This document shows positions 32,271 through 44,570 of a stretch of DNA of 44,995 bases, in pieces. Position 1 is the stretch's first letter. The number at the start of each line of letters is the position of its first letter. The stretch spans positions 15,470,154 to 15,515,148 of the forward strand of contig NC_049980.1 of the NCBI RefSeq assembly GCF_000003815.2, written 5' to 3'. The notes below the pieces were generated by a model, which saw only the letters and a program-made list of their open reading frames with translations, was not told where the DNA came from and made no database searches. This DNA is from Branchiostoma floridae (taxonomy: Eukaryota; Chordata; Leptocardii; Amphioxiformes; Branchiostomatidae). The position numbers and the translations under genes were made by a program.

Positions 32271-34139
32271 CTTTGGCTAACTGATATTTATTGCACTAAA
32301 TGATAAATACCAAATAATAAATTTCCCAAACATAAAGATTTCCATATTTTATTGCCAATCCAAATCACTTAAACATGAATGCAGATATATCAAAATAATA
32401 GAGGAATTTATGGTACTGCAATTCTGAGATTTTTGTACTTGTGGTCACCATGAAGTTACCAGCAGCATTTCCATTACTACATACAGTATGTAATTATAGG
32501 GATACTGCAAACATAAATCACTGTGAACAGTCCATTCTCTTCTTACCACGAAATTTAATCAACAGCATCTTCAACTTTTTAAGGCATTTACAGTATATTC
32601 AACATCTAATCCCTTACTAAGCCACATACAGTGTTGTACATCTCTGTTTGAATATCTGTATGTGGCATATCTAGCTCTTTCTGCCTGTTGTGAATTACTG
32701 TTAAATCCCCATTCATCCTAAAATTTCCAGATGTCTCCTATAATTTTTTGCACAATGTCATTCTACGTCACTCTATATACTGTGCTGTTACGGAATTGTA
32801 TTGACTGTCAACACATTCGACTGAGATAAATTTTTCAAGTCACTTCCTTCAATATCTGCAATTTTATCGGCCAATGACTTCTCTAAGCTGCCATTACTAA
32901 GCCCCTGTCCTTCCTAATATCAAATCACAGCTTTTACAGTGGACTGTGCAAGAGAATTACTACCTTCAAAGCTGTAACAGAAACAGGCACACTGACACAA
33001 GATCAATATGTTCACTTGATAGATAACTATCCAGCTTTGGTTGCTAATGGGCCAAAGAGATAACTGGAGGTTATGGGGGTAGCTACAGGGCCTACACCTC
33101 CTCCAATTTCATCAGAACTTATAGTCTGAGTCCTCTCATAAAAGTTATGACATGGTTATGGCATTCGATAAACACTAGCATTAAATATACTCTGATAATC
33201 ACATTACAGCACGGTGCCCACACTGCCTTGTAAACTGTTAGGTTTGCATTGATTCAACAGTTTTACCCACCATGAAGTTTTATGGCATAAGTCTTGAACA
33301 AAATGGGCTTTTAAAACCCAACCATGCCTAACGTTTGCAGTAACTAGGCTTTACAACATCTCTGCAATACCATGGCTGCTTGGGGGAAGGCGACTGCAAG
33401 GTCGAATGTAGGGCATCCAACATCGTAGTGCAGTGGTGGTGCGACATGGCAAAGTATGCAGTAAAACATCAGATTGGCAGGAATTAGGAACGAACGAAAC
33501 ATCAAGAATAAGTGTCTGAATATGTCAAACTTCTATGAAAGTTTCTCTATCATAAAAGTGTAGTTCATTGATTATGCATATAATCAATTCTCTGATTGTT
33601 ATGTGTTTTGATGTTGTTATAATGTTGTGATAACTGAAAGTGAAATGAAAGGTTGGATTTTAAAAAAATGTTCATTTGAATCTATTACAATTCTAAAGGG
33701 GACAAAACAGATTTACAATCAGCTTTAAAAAGTTGCACAACATGTGTCCACTGATCCCTTCCTGTCAACATTAATTCAATGGGACTAGTTTCCATTGACC
33801 CCATGACCTGTCATCTGTAGAAAATATTGATAAATCACTATTTCTACCCACTCTGAACTCTAATTCCTGTCATTTCCAGGACTACCATAAACATCCTGTT
33901 ATACTGTGCATGTATAGAAATAGCTGCAGAAACAATAAATGTGGCAATGAAAACTATTGCCAGGGCAACAGTTTTATTTGTTTATAAGTATTAATGTTTG
34001 TTGTGGTTTTCAGGTGTGTTGTAGTTGTGTTCTATCATTTTGCCTGGCTGTGTATATGAAGATTGTTTTACGTGAAGATGTTTGTAGGGAATTGCTGTTA
34101 ACAAGAAAGGCGATCTCTTGTGATGAGTGACCTATTATA
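32271..34139. other. No gene seen
   Basis: AT-rich, no open frame above 60 codons and no repeat structure that I could delimit. Confidence 0.65.
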
Positions 34140-35045
34140 AGTGTTTCTCATTGATCATACAAATGAGGTCCCAATTTGCATAATATATCAGTTGATCATC
34201 TCCTTTATCTAAATAACAATGTGTTCAAAGTATGAAAGTCTTTGCAAAGAAAGCTATTGTGGCATTTTCTAATAAATTATGTAAATGAGACCCTAATTTG
34301 CATGCCTTACTTCTGTATGTTCAACTTAATGCACATGTTGCTGCCTAATTCAAAGTCACAAGAATGGAATTTTTGTCATTTGACACTATAACAATTTCTC
34401 GTTGATTATGTAAATTAGGTAACAATTTGCATAATTGATGTCTATCGATATTTCTCTCTTTTCTAGTTACATACATGATGTATGTCATGTTTAACAGTCT
34501 AAGTGTCCTACATGTAGTATAATGAAATTACTATCATGTGGCTTAATAAACTGTGCTCATTGATTATGCAAATTACCCCCTGGTTTGCATTAAAAGTTCT
34601 TCTTTATGGAAGGCATCTCTGAAGTTATCTACATATCAAATATCATGATGATCCATCAACCCCTTCCCTAGTTATTTCCTTCAAATGTGGTGCAATTACG
34701 CATGCACGGACGAATTGCTGTAGAATTTCGGGAATTTTTGCCAATCAGATATATACTTAACAGTTAGCCTTATATTTCTCTCTTTTTAAGTTACATGTGG
34801 CATTTTTTTCGTATTGTAACATGACATGCAGTGTATTTTTTTAATTATGCAAATTAGCCCGATTAGCATTTAATTATGTAAGGCATCTCTGGAGCTATCT
34901 ACATTTCAAATATTATGAAGATCCGTCAACTCATTCCCAAGTTATTCCCCTCTAAAGGGATGATGCAACTACGCAAGCATGGAAAAATTCCTGACATGCC
35001 TGTGGGATTTTGTGAATTCTTGTCAAACAGACGCACACTATACTA
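34140..35045 (+). repeat. TGCAAAT dispersed repeat, copy C (diverged, 5' end missing)
   Basis: Repeated units with TCATTGAT(C/T)ATACAAATGAG, GATTATGCAAATTACC, TTAATTATGCAAATTAGCC, CTACATATCAAATATCATGATG and CTACATTTCAAATATTATGA, each followed by GATCC(A/G)TCAAC. Neither the CTAGAGTTC start nor the GGGGGCCC block nor the terminal hairpin is present. It is the most diverged of the four copies. Confidence 0.72.
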
Positions 35046-35323
35046 TTACAGTATTAGGCTAGCCCCTGAGGCATCGCCAAAAACAGACAAACCAACAACA
35101 ACACCTCCATACACATAAGAGGCAAGAGATTAGGCTCCACAATTTAATGGGAATAAAATTGAACAGAATCAGATATCAATTTACATGTAATTTCCATATA
35201 CTTATTCAAACAAGACATAAAGCTACCCACAAAGAAGCTTCTAACATAAATCCTATGTTTTGATTGATTGCTCCAATATCTTTGAATTCAGCATCCTACC
35301 TTGGAGATGTTGCTAATAGCTTA

Positions 35324-36386
35324 AGCCCCGGTCACAAAGCGCGTACGATTCCTTGCGATTCCTTCCGATGCACAGGATAATCGCAGTGCGACGTAAGTCG
35401 GAAGAAAATCGGAAGCAATGGTTTAAGTATATAAAGCCGTGGTCACAAAGCGCGTAGTGGATCGTACGATGAGGTCATAAGAGCGTGCCTGTGTCAATCG
35501 CAGTGAATCATAGTAAATCGGGGAGCGTCGTATGGCGAAAAATAGAGCTGAAATGGATTTTGAACATGTTCAAAATTTCGCTATCGTCGTAAGGTTTTAT
35601 TTGCCCCCATAGCAGAGTTCATTACGGCAATTTTTGTCTACTGATGAGGTTATAGATTTATGATTTTTTAGTATGTTGTGATGGTTTCAGTTTTACCTGA
35701 TATTGTCGATATTGACGAAAAGGGGAAATATATCAGTCGCAACTGCCACAATCGCAACCAGAGAACAGCGCGTCACGCACAGGTGATGCAGACAATTGTT
35801 TGATCGCTTCATGCACGTGAGTTTATAATTAGATCAAATCTCAGCTCTCGTCGGTCTTGGGTCAGTTTACCATAATCGTAATAACCATGGGGACAACTCG
35901 AACATAAAGGCAGGCTCTATGAGTCGGAAATATATATGATATAATGCTTATCATTTGATTATTGTATGATGGCATCTTTTTGTTGATAGCATATCATGAT
36001 ACGATCTTCGAAAGAGCCTGACACGTACAGCCGGCAAGCAGGCCGGGATAACCATACCAGTACTCACGCTTGATTTGAACTTTTGCTTGTAATACTCTTG
36101 TTGTCATGGTCTTTTTTAATTTATTTTTACAGTTAAAGATATTATAGGAAGGTATTTAACAGCTACGTCCACATGTTTGTTGGTTACAGAAGCACAAAAG
36201 CGGTCAGACGGCTATACAGAAGAGACACAAGTGAAAAATCGTGCGACGCTGGGAAAATTTTGAACACCATCCGATGCGTTGCGATGGCTTGCGATGCTTA
36301 CGATTTTCTTGCGATGTACTGTGCTCATCGTACGATATGCGGAATAGTCCATCGCAAGGAATCGTACGCGCTTTGTGACCGGGGCT
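35324..36386. mobile_element. Non-autonomous PIF/Harbinger-like element, 1063 bp, TTA duplication
   Basis: Perfect 36-bp terminal inverted repeats begin AGCCCCGGTCACAAAGCGCG and end TTGCGAT. TTA flanks both ends (35321-35323, 36387-36389). A partial extra copy of the end (AGCCGTGGTCACAAAGCGCG) sits inside at 35434. The subterminal regions are packed with TTGCGAT(G), ATCGTACGAT and AATCGTA words, likely former transposase binding sites. Open frames at 36173-36415 and on the other strand run through these words and show no transposase or Myb-like motif. The perfect ends suggest a recent insertion. Confidence 0.9.
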
Positions 36387-36389
36387 TTA

Positions 36390-39300
36390 AGTATTACTAC
36401 TGTACATGGATGTAAAAAGTCAATATGACACATAAATCTTTTGTGGGTTGACTGCAGGTCTAGAAGATTTCTAGGACACAAAAAAATTAATAAAAGCTAT
36501 ACAGTCAGTTTCAGAGCGGTAGTGATAAATGATTCGGGTTATGAGTTCACCAAATCTTAAAGAGCATTGGGTTCCACAAGGTCAAGTTTGCAGAGATAAC
36601 ATTACACATGCCAACGGCAATTGAATATTGATTGTACAAGGTCACAGCCAACAAGGCATGTCCCACCATGAAAGCTAAACACTGCTCTTTATGCAGTACT
36701 TCATGATCAAGAGACACATTTGGATTATTGAAAAAATTGTAAAACGTCAACTCTCATAATTCTACTGAGTACCCTAAGGGTAAGACCACCGCATTAAAAA
36801 AAAGGTGAACTTAAAGAGGTCTACCAATGCTGCACCTGGAATCTCCAAGGTGTGCACCCTTCAAACATCATTGAAAATGCTCTATAACACAGTTTGTTAA
36901 ATGCATCAATCTTATGTTATGGTACCTTTCCGAACTCCCAATTGTCAAAAACATTGATGCTGCAATGAGGACTAGTACTAGTGTCTCTATCAGTGTCACT
37001 AACATCCTTATCGAAATCACCATATGATTAAATGGGTCAGGTGCTGCAAGTACTTTCCTTTGATTATACATCCATCCTCTACTGTAATGCAATAATGCAT
37101 TCACCCCCATAGCCTCTTTTAAATGACCAAAACATATTTTACCCTAGGACAATCTCATTCTGGACTAGCCGACAAAAATAATCACCTGCCCTCAGCAAGA
37201 CATGATAAATTGGTGGTCATTACTAAATGATGTAAGACACATTAACTGATAGGTATCTTTCAGTGCCACAGTGTATTTTTTAAGTTACAGATAAGTTACA
37301 ATAATTTTTAAGTTATAGATAATGCCCATAAGGTCATCATTTCAGTCTTCAGTTATAAGACATGTTAAAATGACAGATATGGAAAATGGATTGAAACTCC
37401 AACCTCTTGGTCCAGGTACAGTGTTGCTGACCACTGTTGCTGACATGCTGCATTCATTCAACCATTTCAACTCTTTTGAAGTAACTGCAAAGAATATGTT
37501 CAGTTAAGTTTATAACAAGATTTATTAGAGCTGCCAGTTCTCCCTCCCAGTTGTGCATTTGTAAGCTGCACATGGAAGATTTAGGATTCTTAATTATCAA
37601 ACCCCTTGCATGATGCATAACGGTCTTTAATTTTTGGCAGGGCTCCATTCAAACATGGTGCCAAAGGAAGTCTGAATTGTCAACCCATGGCTGTTCTTCA
37701 GTATTCTACTATCATATCCTGTTGAAAGGCCTGGCACTTTAACTAGGACAGCAACATTCTTAATCAACAAATTTATATACTTGAATATCTATTCATTTAA
37801 GTGAAAAATCATATCTTCTGGGACACACAATACTCTCCGTGTGAACAAATACTATGGTCTATGCACTCCAACATCCTTACCCCCCCCCCCCCCCAACAAT
37901 TCTTCTTGAACTATGCAGAAGTTGGTGATTACAGCTGGAAGAAGTTAGGTCTTTGTTCTTGTGCTAAGTATGTGCAACTTTAAAGTCATAAAGAGTACTT
38001 TTGATTGAATGTCTGTAAGCATCTTAAATGTGGACAATGACGCCTGGCAGAAATGCAGCCATTACAAGCATAACCAGTTCTCCTGCCAGTTTAAATCTTT
38101 AGCCTGGGTGTATTATTCATAGCTTCCCCCAGGCATCTGTGCATGAAGGTATATTACCCTGCCCAATTTGTTCATACTCCAGCAGGTCTGAAAGGCTTAC
38201 TGTGGAGCCTGTAATACCCAACTCCTCTCAAACCTGGCAGTTATTGCCCTGGAATAAAAGGCTTAGTAAATCTTCAGCTTTCAGACCTTTGGATCTTACC
38301 TCCGCAGAAAGGAATCACTCAAGCACTCACAAACATGCTTAACAAATAGGGTGTCAGACTCATCCACAATTACATTGTATTGTTTAAAGATTTATCACAG
38401 TGACTTTGCAAATAGTCAGTAAATTAGTGGACTATGCTGTCCATGAAAGAGAGTTGTTGGCTGTTAGAATTTTTAAGACACATGATGACTCATGAATAGT
38501 TCACTTATGAGATGGTCCCTGAGATGCTGAGCGGTCCAATTGCAATTTTGCTGCATGAGATGAAGTCTTCTCAGGTACGGTGAAGTAGTGTGCAGAAGAG
38601 TTTCTGCTTCAAGGGCCAAAGACCTTCAGGGTTATTCTCTTACTGACTTCATATAGAGGAGATGGAATACTTCATAACAGACCAATCTCTAAGCCCAATT
38701 GCCCCCAAAGTAGCCATTGATGCCTGAATAAATGATAAGGAATTTGCAGATTTTCTGGAATGATCAATTCACAAACTGACAAAGATACCATGATATTACA
38801 TTTTAGATTTAAGCCACTTGAAGCATAAGATCAGTTAGACCACGAATATATTTTGTCATATCTTGGCTCTAGTGCTAGCTTGAGCTGTTGATTTTCACAT
38901 AGTGCTCCAGGGCTACAGCATAATGACAATATATCTTAAGGCCCAAAAGCCTAATGGAACACTAAAAAAAAACAGACAGAAAGTATGGCTCAATTTTGCA
39001 GACTTTCATCTGAAAAACTCTGAATAACATCATGTTATTTTGTAATATAGAATTCAACATTGATGTTATGACATAAAATCATTTCTTTGTATTGCCAGAG
39101 ATGACCAGGCTATACTTTGGTGAAAAGAGATCAAAATGAAGAAAAATGATACACTAAAGGGTATTCTTAAGCCCTGGGTTATAAGATTGTGCGGCAAACT
39201 TGGGTAGTTTATTTCTAGTTGAACTTTCAGTATACTGCAAGAAGGTATTGACATTGCTCAATATTGGTATTGATTCAATAATTTCATTATTAAGAGCTTA

Positions 39301-40489
39301 ATGCTTTCTGAAGGAAACTAAAATTATTCCAATAACTGTCCACTTGATCTCAATGCATTCATGCATGTCATCACATTCTGCAATCAGCCACTACAAACAA
39401 TAGGTCTTCATACAAGTGGACTTTGCATTTTCAATTATGATATATAGCATAAGCTACTTTTTGAAAATACATTTGATTTCCTATGCTATGACAAGGTAAT
39501 ACTTAAACCACATGCAGGGTGATGTATGTAATGCCTTACAAACCTGTGGACTCAAATAAATAGCTAAATTCTGAACATGTTGTTTTCTTTGTCCTTGGTG
39601 CTGAATCATATGCATCACAATCACGGCATTGCTGAAGGTGGTCAATGTGCCAGATACCTGATATTTTACCTGATTTTTCTCCTGCTAGGGTAGCTGTTTG
39701 ATATCATCACTGCATTACTTTTGCAGCAGGATGATTAACCATTAACCATTTTTATAGTTAAACCCTTTACACTGAGCTGTCTGTTCTAATGGATATAGCC
39801 TCTGGTGTAATAACTAAAAGCTTTTGGAGCCCATGTTAGGGTAACTGACTTACAGTATTCCTCATACTTACTCCATTTATTGGTTTAGGCAGAGGAAAAT
39901 GTTACTTGATGAAGTACAAATATTTAGTACATCCAGATCAAAATTTGATCAAATGTGATCGGATCATGCCTTCATACATTATGTCTTTGATTTTGCAACT
40001 GAATGCAACTACCATGTTAAGTATCCACAAATGTACTACTAATATTGCTGCAGACCCTTTATTTCCCAACAGGCCTGACCCAACAATGAGATTTTTATTG
40101 TATACATAACATACAGCAGTTTGTAATAAATGACCAATGACAAATACTAATATAACTGTTATTCTTAATATGATCTCTGAAATAATATATGATGGATATT
40201 GAGACCAAGACAATTTAATGAAGGGTGAGCATTTGATATAGTCCCTGATTTACTCAGATATTACATTGTAATGAACAAATAGTATTTCTCATGGCAGATA
40301 ATGTTACATGCATGATTTTAATCATACTGCAATACCATTATACAATTACTATTAGGACAACCTTGTGTCTTTTACTACATGAGTATGATTATAACTTGTA
40401 ACTGCAGGAATATTTGCCATAAAACAATTATAGATCATCAAGACCTGTACATCATCAGATAAGATACAAGCTCTCAGAGGAATAACTAC
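36390..40489. other. No gene seen; AT-rich DNA
   Basis: No exon with family resemblance. A run of about 15 C lies at 37880-37894. Open frames up to 91 codons (39938-40213, minus) show no domain. Confidence 0.6.
37880..37894. repeat. Homopolymer C tract
   Basis: About fifteen consecutive C, length likely variable. Confidence 0.85.
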
Positions 40490-40523
40490 CATGAACGATC
40501 ACTGCCATATCTTTAGTTCACCT
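40490..40523 (+). repeat. Left copy of a 34-bp perfect inverted repeat
   Basis: CATGAACGATCACTGCCATA + TCTTTAGTTCACCT is found exactly inverted at 41549-41582, about 1.03 kb away. The hAT-type element at 40710-41156 lies between them. Confidence 0.85.
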
Positions 40524-40709
40524 CCCAAATCAGCTGCCTTAGCTGATAGCATTAAAAAAGCAATACCACTGAAATATATAAACGACTGTATTCACTAGAG
40601 ATACACTCCTGCTAGGAAAGCATTCTTGTATCAGCGAAAAGAAAGAAGTGAAAAAGAGTAAAGAGCTATAGTAAAGAACATAAAATATTCTTTTGTTTTG
40701 TCTCACTAC

Positions 40710-41156
40710 CAGGGTTGTAGCCAGCACCCGTCCTTCAGTCCTTTGAAGGAATTTTGCAGCTGGGGACTGAAAAAAAATTTGCCCATTCCGTCCTCTGTAA
40801 TGGACAAAAGCAATATGTAAAGTCAGAAAGATATTAAANNNNNNNNNNNNNNNNNNNNNNNNNNNNNNNNNNNNNNNNNNNNNNNNNNNNNNNNNNNNNN
40901 NNNNNNNNNNNNNNNNNNNNNNNNNNNNNNNNNNNNNNAATTTTTCACCAAAGCAGATGAACAGCTTAGTCTACCAGCAAAATCTACACCTCAAAATGCA
41001 GGAAATTGGGTTTCAGAGGGTCTAGATTTCAAAATTTTTCTAGGGGAGTATGCCCCCGGATCCCCTTAGGAACGTTATGCCTTCGGCTCAACGTCTCGTT
41101 CTTTCTGATTCAAAATCGAGGGGACTGAAAATGATTTCAGGCTGGCTACAACCCTG
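40710..41156. mobile_element. Non-autonomous hAT-type element with CAGGGTTGTAGCCAGC ends (gap inside)
   Basis: The ends CAGGGTTGTAGCCAGC and GCTGGCTACAACCCTG are perfect 16-bp inverted repeats. Perfect 8-bp duplications CTCACTAC flank it at 40702-40709 and 41157-41164. It is the same family as 15490-15841, with shared blocks in order on both sides of the N gap. CAGGG-type ends with an 8-bp duplication mark hAT. No transposase is visible, though the gap hides an unknown length. Confidence 0.92.
40839..40938. other. Assembly gap (100 N)
   Basis: Exactly 100 N fall within a hAT-type element. A round 100 is the usual placeholder for a gap of unknown size. Confidence 0.99.
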
Positions 41157-41548
41157 CTCACTACACCTGTTGCCAATCTCCTTGGATAAATGTGTAATAA
41201 TCAAGATACATGTAATGTTACTAGTACTAGTTTATAACTAATCTTTGTCTCCCCCCCTCACCCCTTGGTGGTTGGTTAACCATGGACATTCAATTGAAAA
41301 AGGAGATAGGCATTACAGTTTAGTGCCGGTAAGCACAATATCTTATAGGCTCCTGCAAACAACAGATTGAGACTTTTTCCCAATATATTGATACATCTAA
41401 ACTGGGAATGCCATACTTTTCACCTCAGCACAAGACAAATCTAGTGACAGAGCCAAACTGAAATTAAACATAAGCAAGCTACTCAATGGTACTAATATTC
41501 ATGTCTTTAGCTCAGCCACTTACAATGTACATGTTACACACAATCTGA

Positions 41549-41582
41549 AGGTGAACTAAAGATATGGCAGTGATCGTTCATG
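41549..41582 (-). repeat. Right copy of the 34-bp inverted repeat
   Basis: Exact reverse complement of 40490-40523. The immediate flanks give no target duplication, so these may be ends of an older element or a rearrangement footprint. Confidence 0.85.
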
Positions 41583-43499
41583 TCCTGATGTATTTCAGCC
41601 AATGCCCTCTCTTCAGAAGTATCGAAGGTGGATTTCTAAACCTCTGCCAACTCTATTAAGTGGTGTTTTGGTGAGGTCAGCTTGATTCACAGTTCAGTAC
41701 ATCCCCTATATATACCATCTATCACATGCTCTATTGGACTGATTGTTAAGGTGCACTGGGGAAAAATTCCGAAGGGGATCGTTTGTCTCTCTGCCAAGCT
41801 GTCTCAACATTTCCAGAACTGATTGCCTACCATACTTTTCCCTAAAGTCACAACAAGTAGGAATTAATGAATACATGTATGCAGAGTAGACAAGTAATGG
41901 AGTATGAAAGTAAGAAAAATGTCAGTGTCAGTGAAGGGTATCAGACAGCGATAGTCTGCTAATGCTTTGAGCTTAGGAATCAGCTATCCAGATACTGTAA
42001 TTACTGAAATTTTCAGTGGTTTTGACTGCAATCTCAGAACCAGTGTTTGCATTACTGCACAGTATGTGATGACAGCATTAGCCCCAAACTTACAACAGTG
42101 AACACTCCATTTTCTTCCTGCTGCGAAATCAAATCCCAACAATCATAAGCACATAAACAGTGGCTATGTCTGATCCAGAAATCCTATTATCTTTAACCTT
42201 GTGCAAAGTTACTACAGGTACATGTATACCCTTGTAGTACAAGGGTTTGATGATGGAAACCTTTTGTCACAGCTATGATGGGTTTATGATCAATGCAACC
42301 GTTCCTGCCAGGTGCCAAAGGGAGTGGAGGCAGAGGTCAATATCAAGTAGTTAAAGTTTCAGCCAACACCTCCTGGTTCTGGTGACAGAAACCATATATC
42401 AGGACTGTGTTTATCCCTCTGGGTCTCCTTCATTCTGCCAACCTTCACCATAATCTTCCTTACCTTCACCTTGGCATGTTTGTCATTGCCGTGTCACTTG
42501 TTTGATTAGAATAGGTGTCAAATGACACATACCATGAGTGATGGGGTGGGGTACTTGGGTGTAATGAACAGCAGACTTGTGCCAAGGCATTCTAATGGTC
42601 TCCATGCCACATTGAGTCAGGGCGAACATATTATGTCCACTACAAATTCTTCTGCCACTACTTCTTTAGAATGACTCTTGGCAAGGAACTAGCCCGTTTC
42701 TTCGTTAAAACAACCTACCATCCTCAAACTTTTTCAATAAATATTAAAAGCCCTAAATGCCTAATTGTTTCTAAAGGCATTTGGTGACAAAAAATGAATT
42801 GTAGTCTCTTGTGTCATGATCTTTAAAAGAAAACATTGTGTGTTTAATGGGGATGACTATAAATAGTTGAGAAAATTGGTTCATTAATTGATCTGTTATA
42901 CTTTATACCAATTTCTATCATCTTTCTTTTTATCCCAAACAGGCTTCATCATTTCATGTCCCATAAGGTATCATATTGATTAAAACATTTTGTGCAGATA
43001 TTACCATTGAGTATGTTGCAATGGCATGCTGTACGCTAGTTGTGCATCCCTTTCCTTAGTCTGAAGTAGCCTTTGGGATCATTTTGTATATATTATCACA
43101 GCAAGTAGAAAGTTTTTGTTTATGTCAGTTTGGGGCAGATTTGTTGTAGCTGGGTATCATGTGAATCAACTATAATTGAGTCAACTCTTTCCTACTTGTA
43201 CAATGGTTTAAAGTGAAAGCTCAGTACATATTGCCCACATCAGCTCAGACAATGGCATAGGCTAAAATAAAATTTAAAAAATTACATGGTCATACGTTTC
43301 CGCTGAGCCAAAGAGAATACATAACAAGTAATACTGACAAGCCTAAGTAATGTAATGCCGGGTGCTGTAACTTTGGATGTTAAGCAACAGATAGATGTAG
43401 GGCTCCCAGTATGATGTATGCGCGGGCAAAGGATAAAGTTGTCAAACTCTAACTTCTTACCAACTATAAATTACCATTTATTTCTGGAAATATCCAAAA
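41583..43499. other. No certain gene; one weak exon-like stretch
   Basis: At 41599-41670 an acceptor-like TGATGTATTTCAG precedes 24 open codons (PMPSLQKYRRWISKPLPTLL...) ending at a donor-like TTTTG|GTGAGG, phase 0 on both sides. This is too short to trust. The rest is AT-rich and stop-dense. Confidence 0.45.
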
Positions 43500-44570
43500 C
43501 TAGAGTTCGGCGACCTCATACCTCCATGAAAATTTAGAGCTTTTGTAAATTTCATGCAATTAACTAAGACATCAACATAATTTATGCGTGTTGTTGTTCA
43601 TCATTGACTAACGTACACATGTCATTATACACAAGTATAAAATTCCAATCATTAGACTTAAAGCGGCTTTGTAATTTTTACATAAATTATGCAAATAAGT
43701 TCCTCATTACCATATTTGGTATCTGCTTATATTCCATCTATCATAATTAGTAAGTGTTACATTTATTGAAGTCCAGTTATTAGTAATAATGGTATTATAC
43801 AACTTCCTCATTAATTATGCAAATAAGGTCCTCATTTGCATAACATGTATATCATTATGAACACCTTTGCCTAAGCTACCTGCACCCCTAAAATGATGCC
43901 AATCCGTCAATCCTTTTTGCAGTTATCCACTTTGGATTGTCTTGACAAAAACGCCCCTGCAGTTCCGAAATTACATGTTAGGGGGCTGAAATCTGCCCCA
44001 CTTTGTCATGTCACTGCAAGCTATCTACCACCCAAATGTCAAGACTATATCATATCCGGGACAAGAGATACATTGAAAAAACTGCCATGATAGAATATTC
44101 TCATTAATTATGCAAATTTACTCGTATTTTGCATAAGTGGTATCTTATCTTGTACAACATTGTCTAAGGTACCTACATACCAAAAATCATGAAAATCCAT
44201 TGTTCCCTTCTTGAGTTATCCTCTTCAGAAGTTTTTGACAAAAATGCCCCTGCTATCCCAAAACTAGTCGGTAGGGGGCCAAAACTTATGTCACTTATTC
44301 CTGAGCACAAGAGCTATCTAACACTCAAAAATCGTGACCATAGCGTGTTCAGAACACGAGATAGCAAAACCGGAAGTTGCGCTGCAGTACCAAGGGAAGC
44401 CGCTAGGGGGCCCAAAATCATATCACTTCTAGCTTTCATCGCACCCCACCAACACACCAAGTATGAAACTAATCCATCCCGCCGTTCTTGAGTTATCTTG
44501 TTGACAGACACACACACACACACACAAACGCTGGGTAAAATATAACCTCCATGACATTTCATGGAGGTAA
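43500..44570 (+). repeat. TGCAAAT dispersed repeat, copy D
   Basis: Starts CTAGAGTTCGGCGACCTCAT. It contains ATTAATTATGCAAATAAGG, ATTTGCATAACATG and CTACATACCAAAAATCATGA, two (G/C)TAGGGGGCC(A/C) blocks near 44270 and 44402, GAGTTATCTTGTTGACAGAC, a CA microsatellite (44507-44527) and a terminal hairpin ACCTCCATGA / TTCATGGAGGT (44545-44568). Its architecture matches copy B; open frames here are by-products. Confidence 0.85.

Noticed and set aside
40539-40727. Signal peptide exon (hydrophobic minus-strand frame) for the proteoglycan
   Set aside because: The hydrophobic stretch is far from a start, the frame runs into a hAT terminal repeat, and no donor with the required phase (one base of an Ala codon) follows.
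44189-44491. 100-codon plus-strand frame as a gene
   Set aside because: It lies wholly inside copy D of the dispersed TGCAAAT repeat and has no counterpart open frame in copy B.
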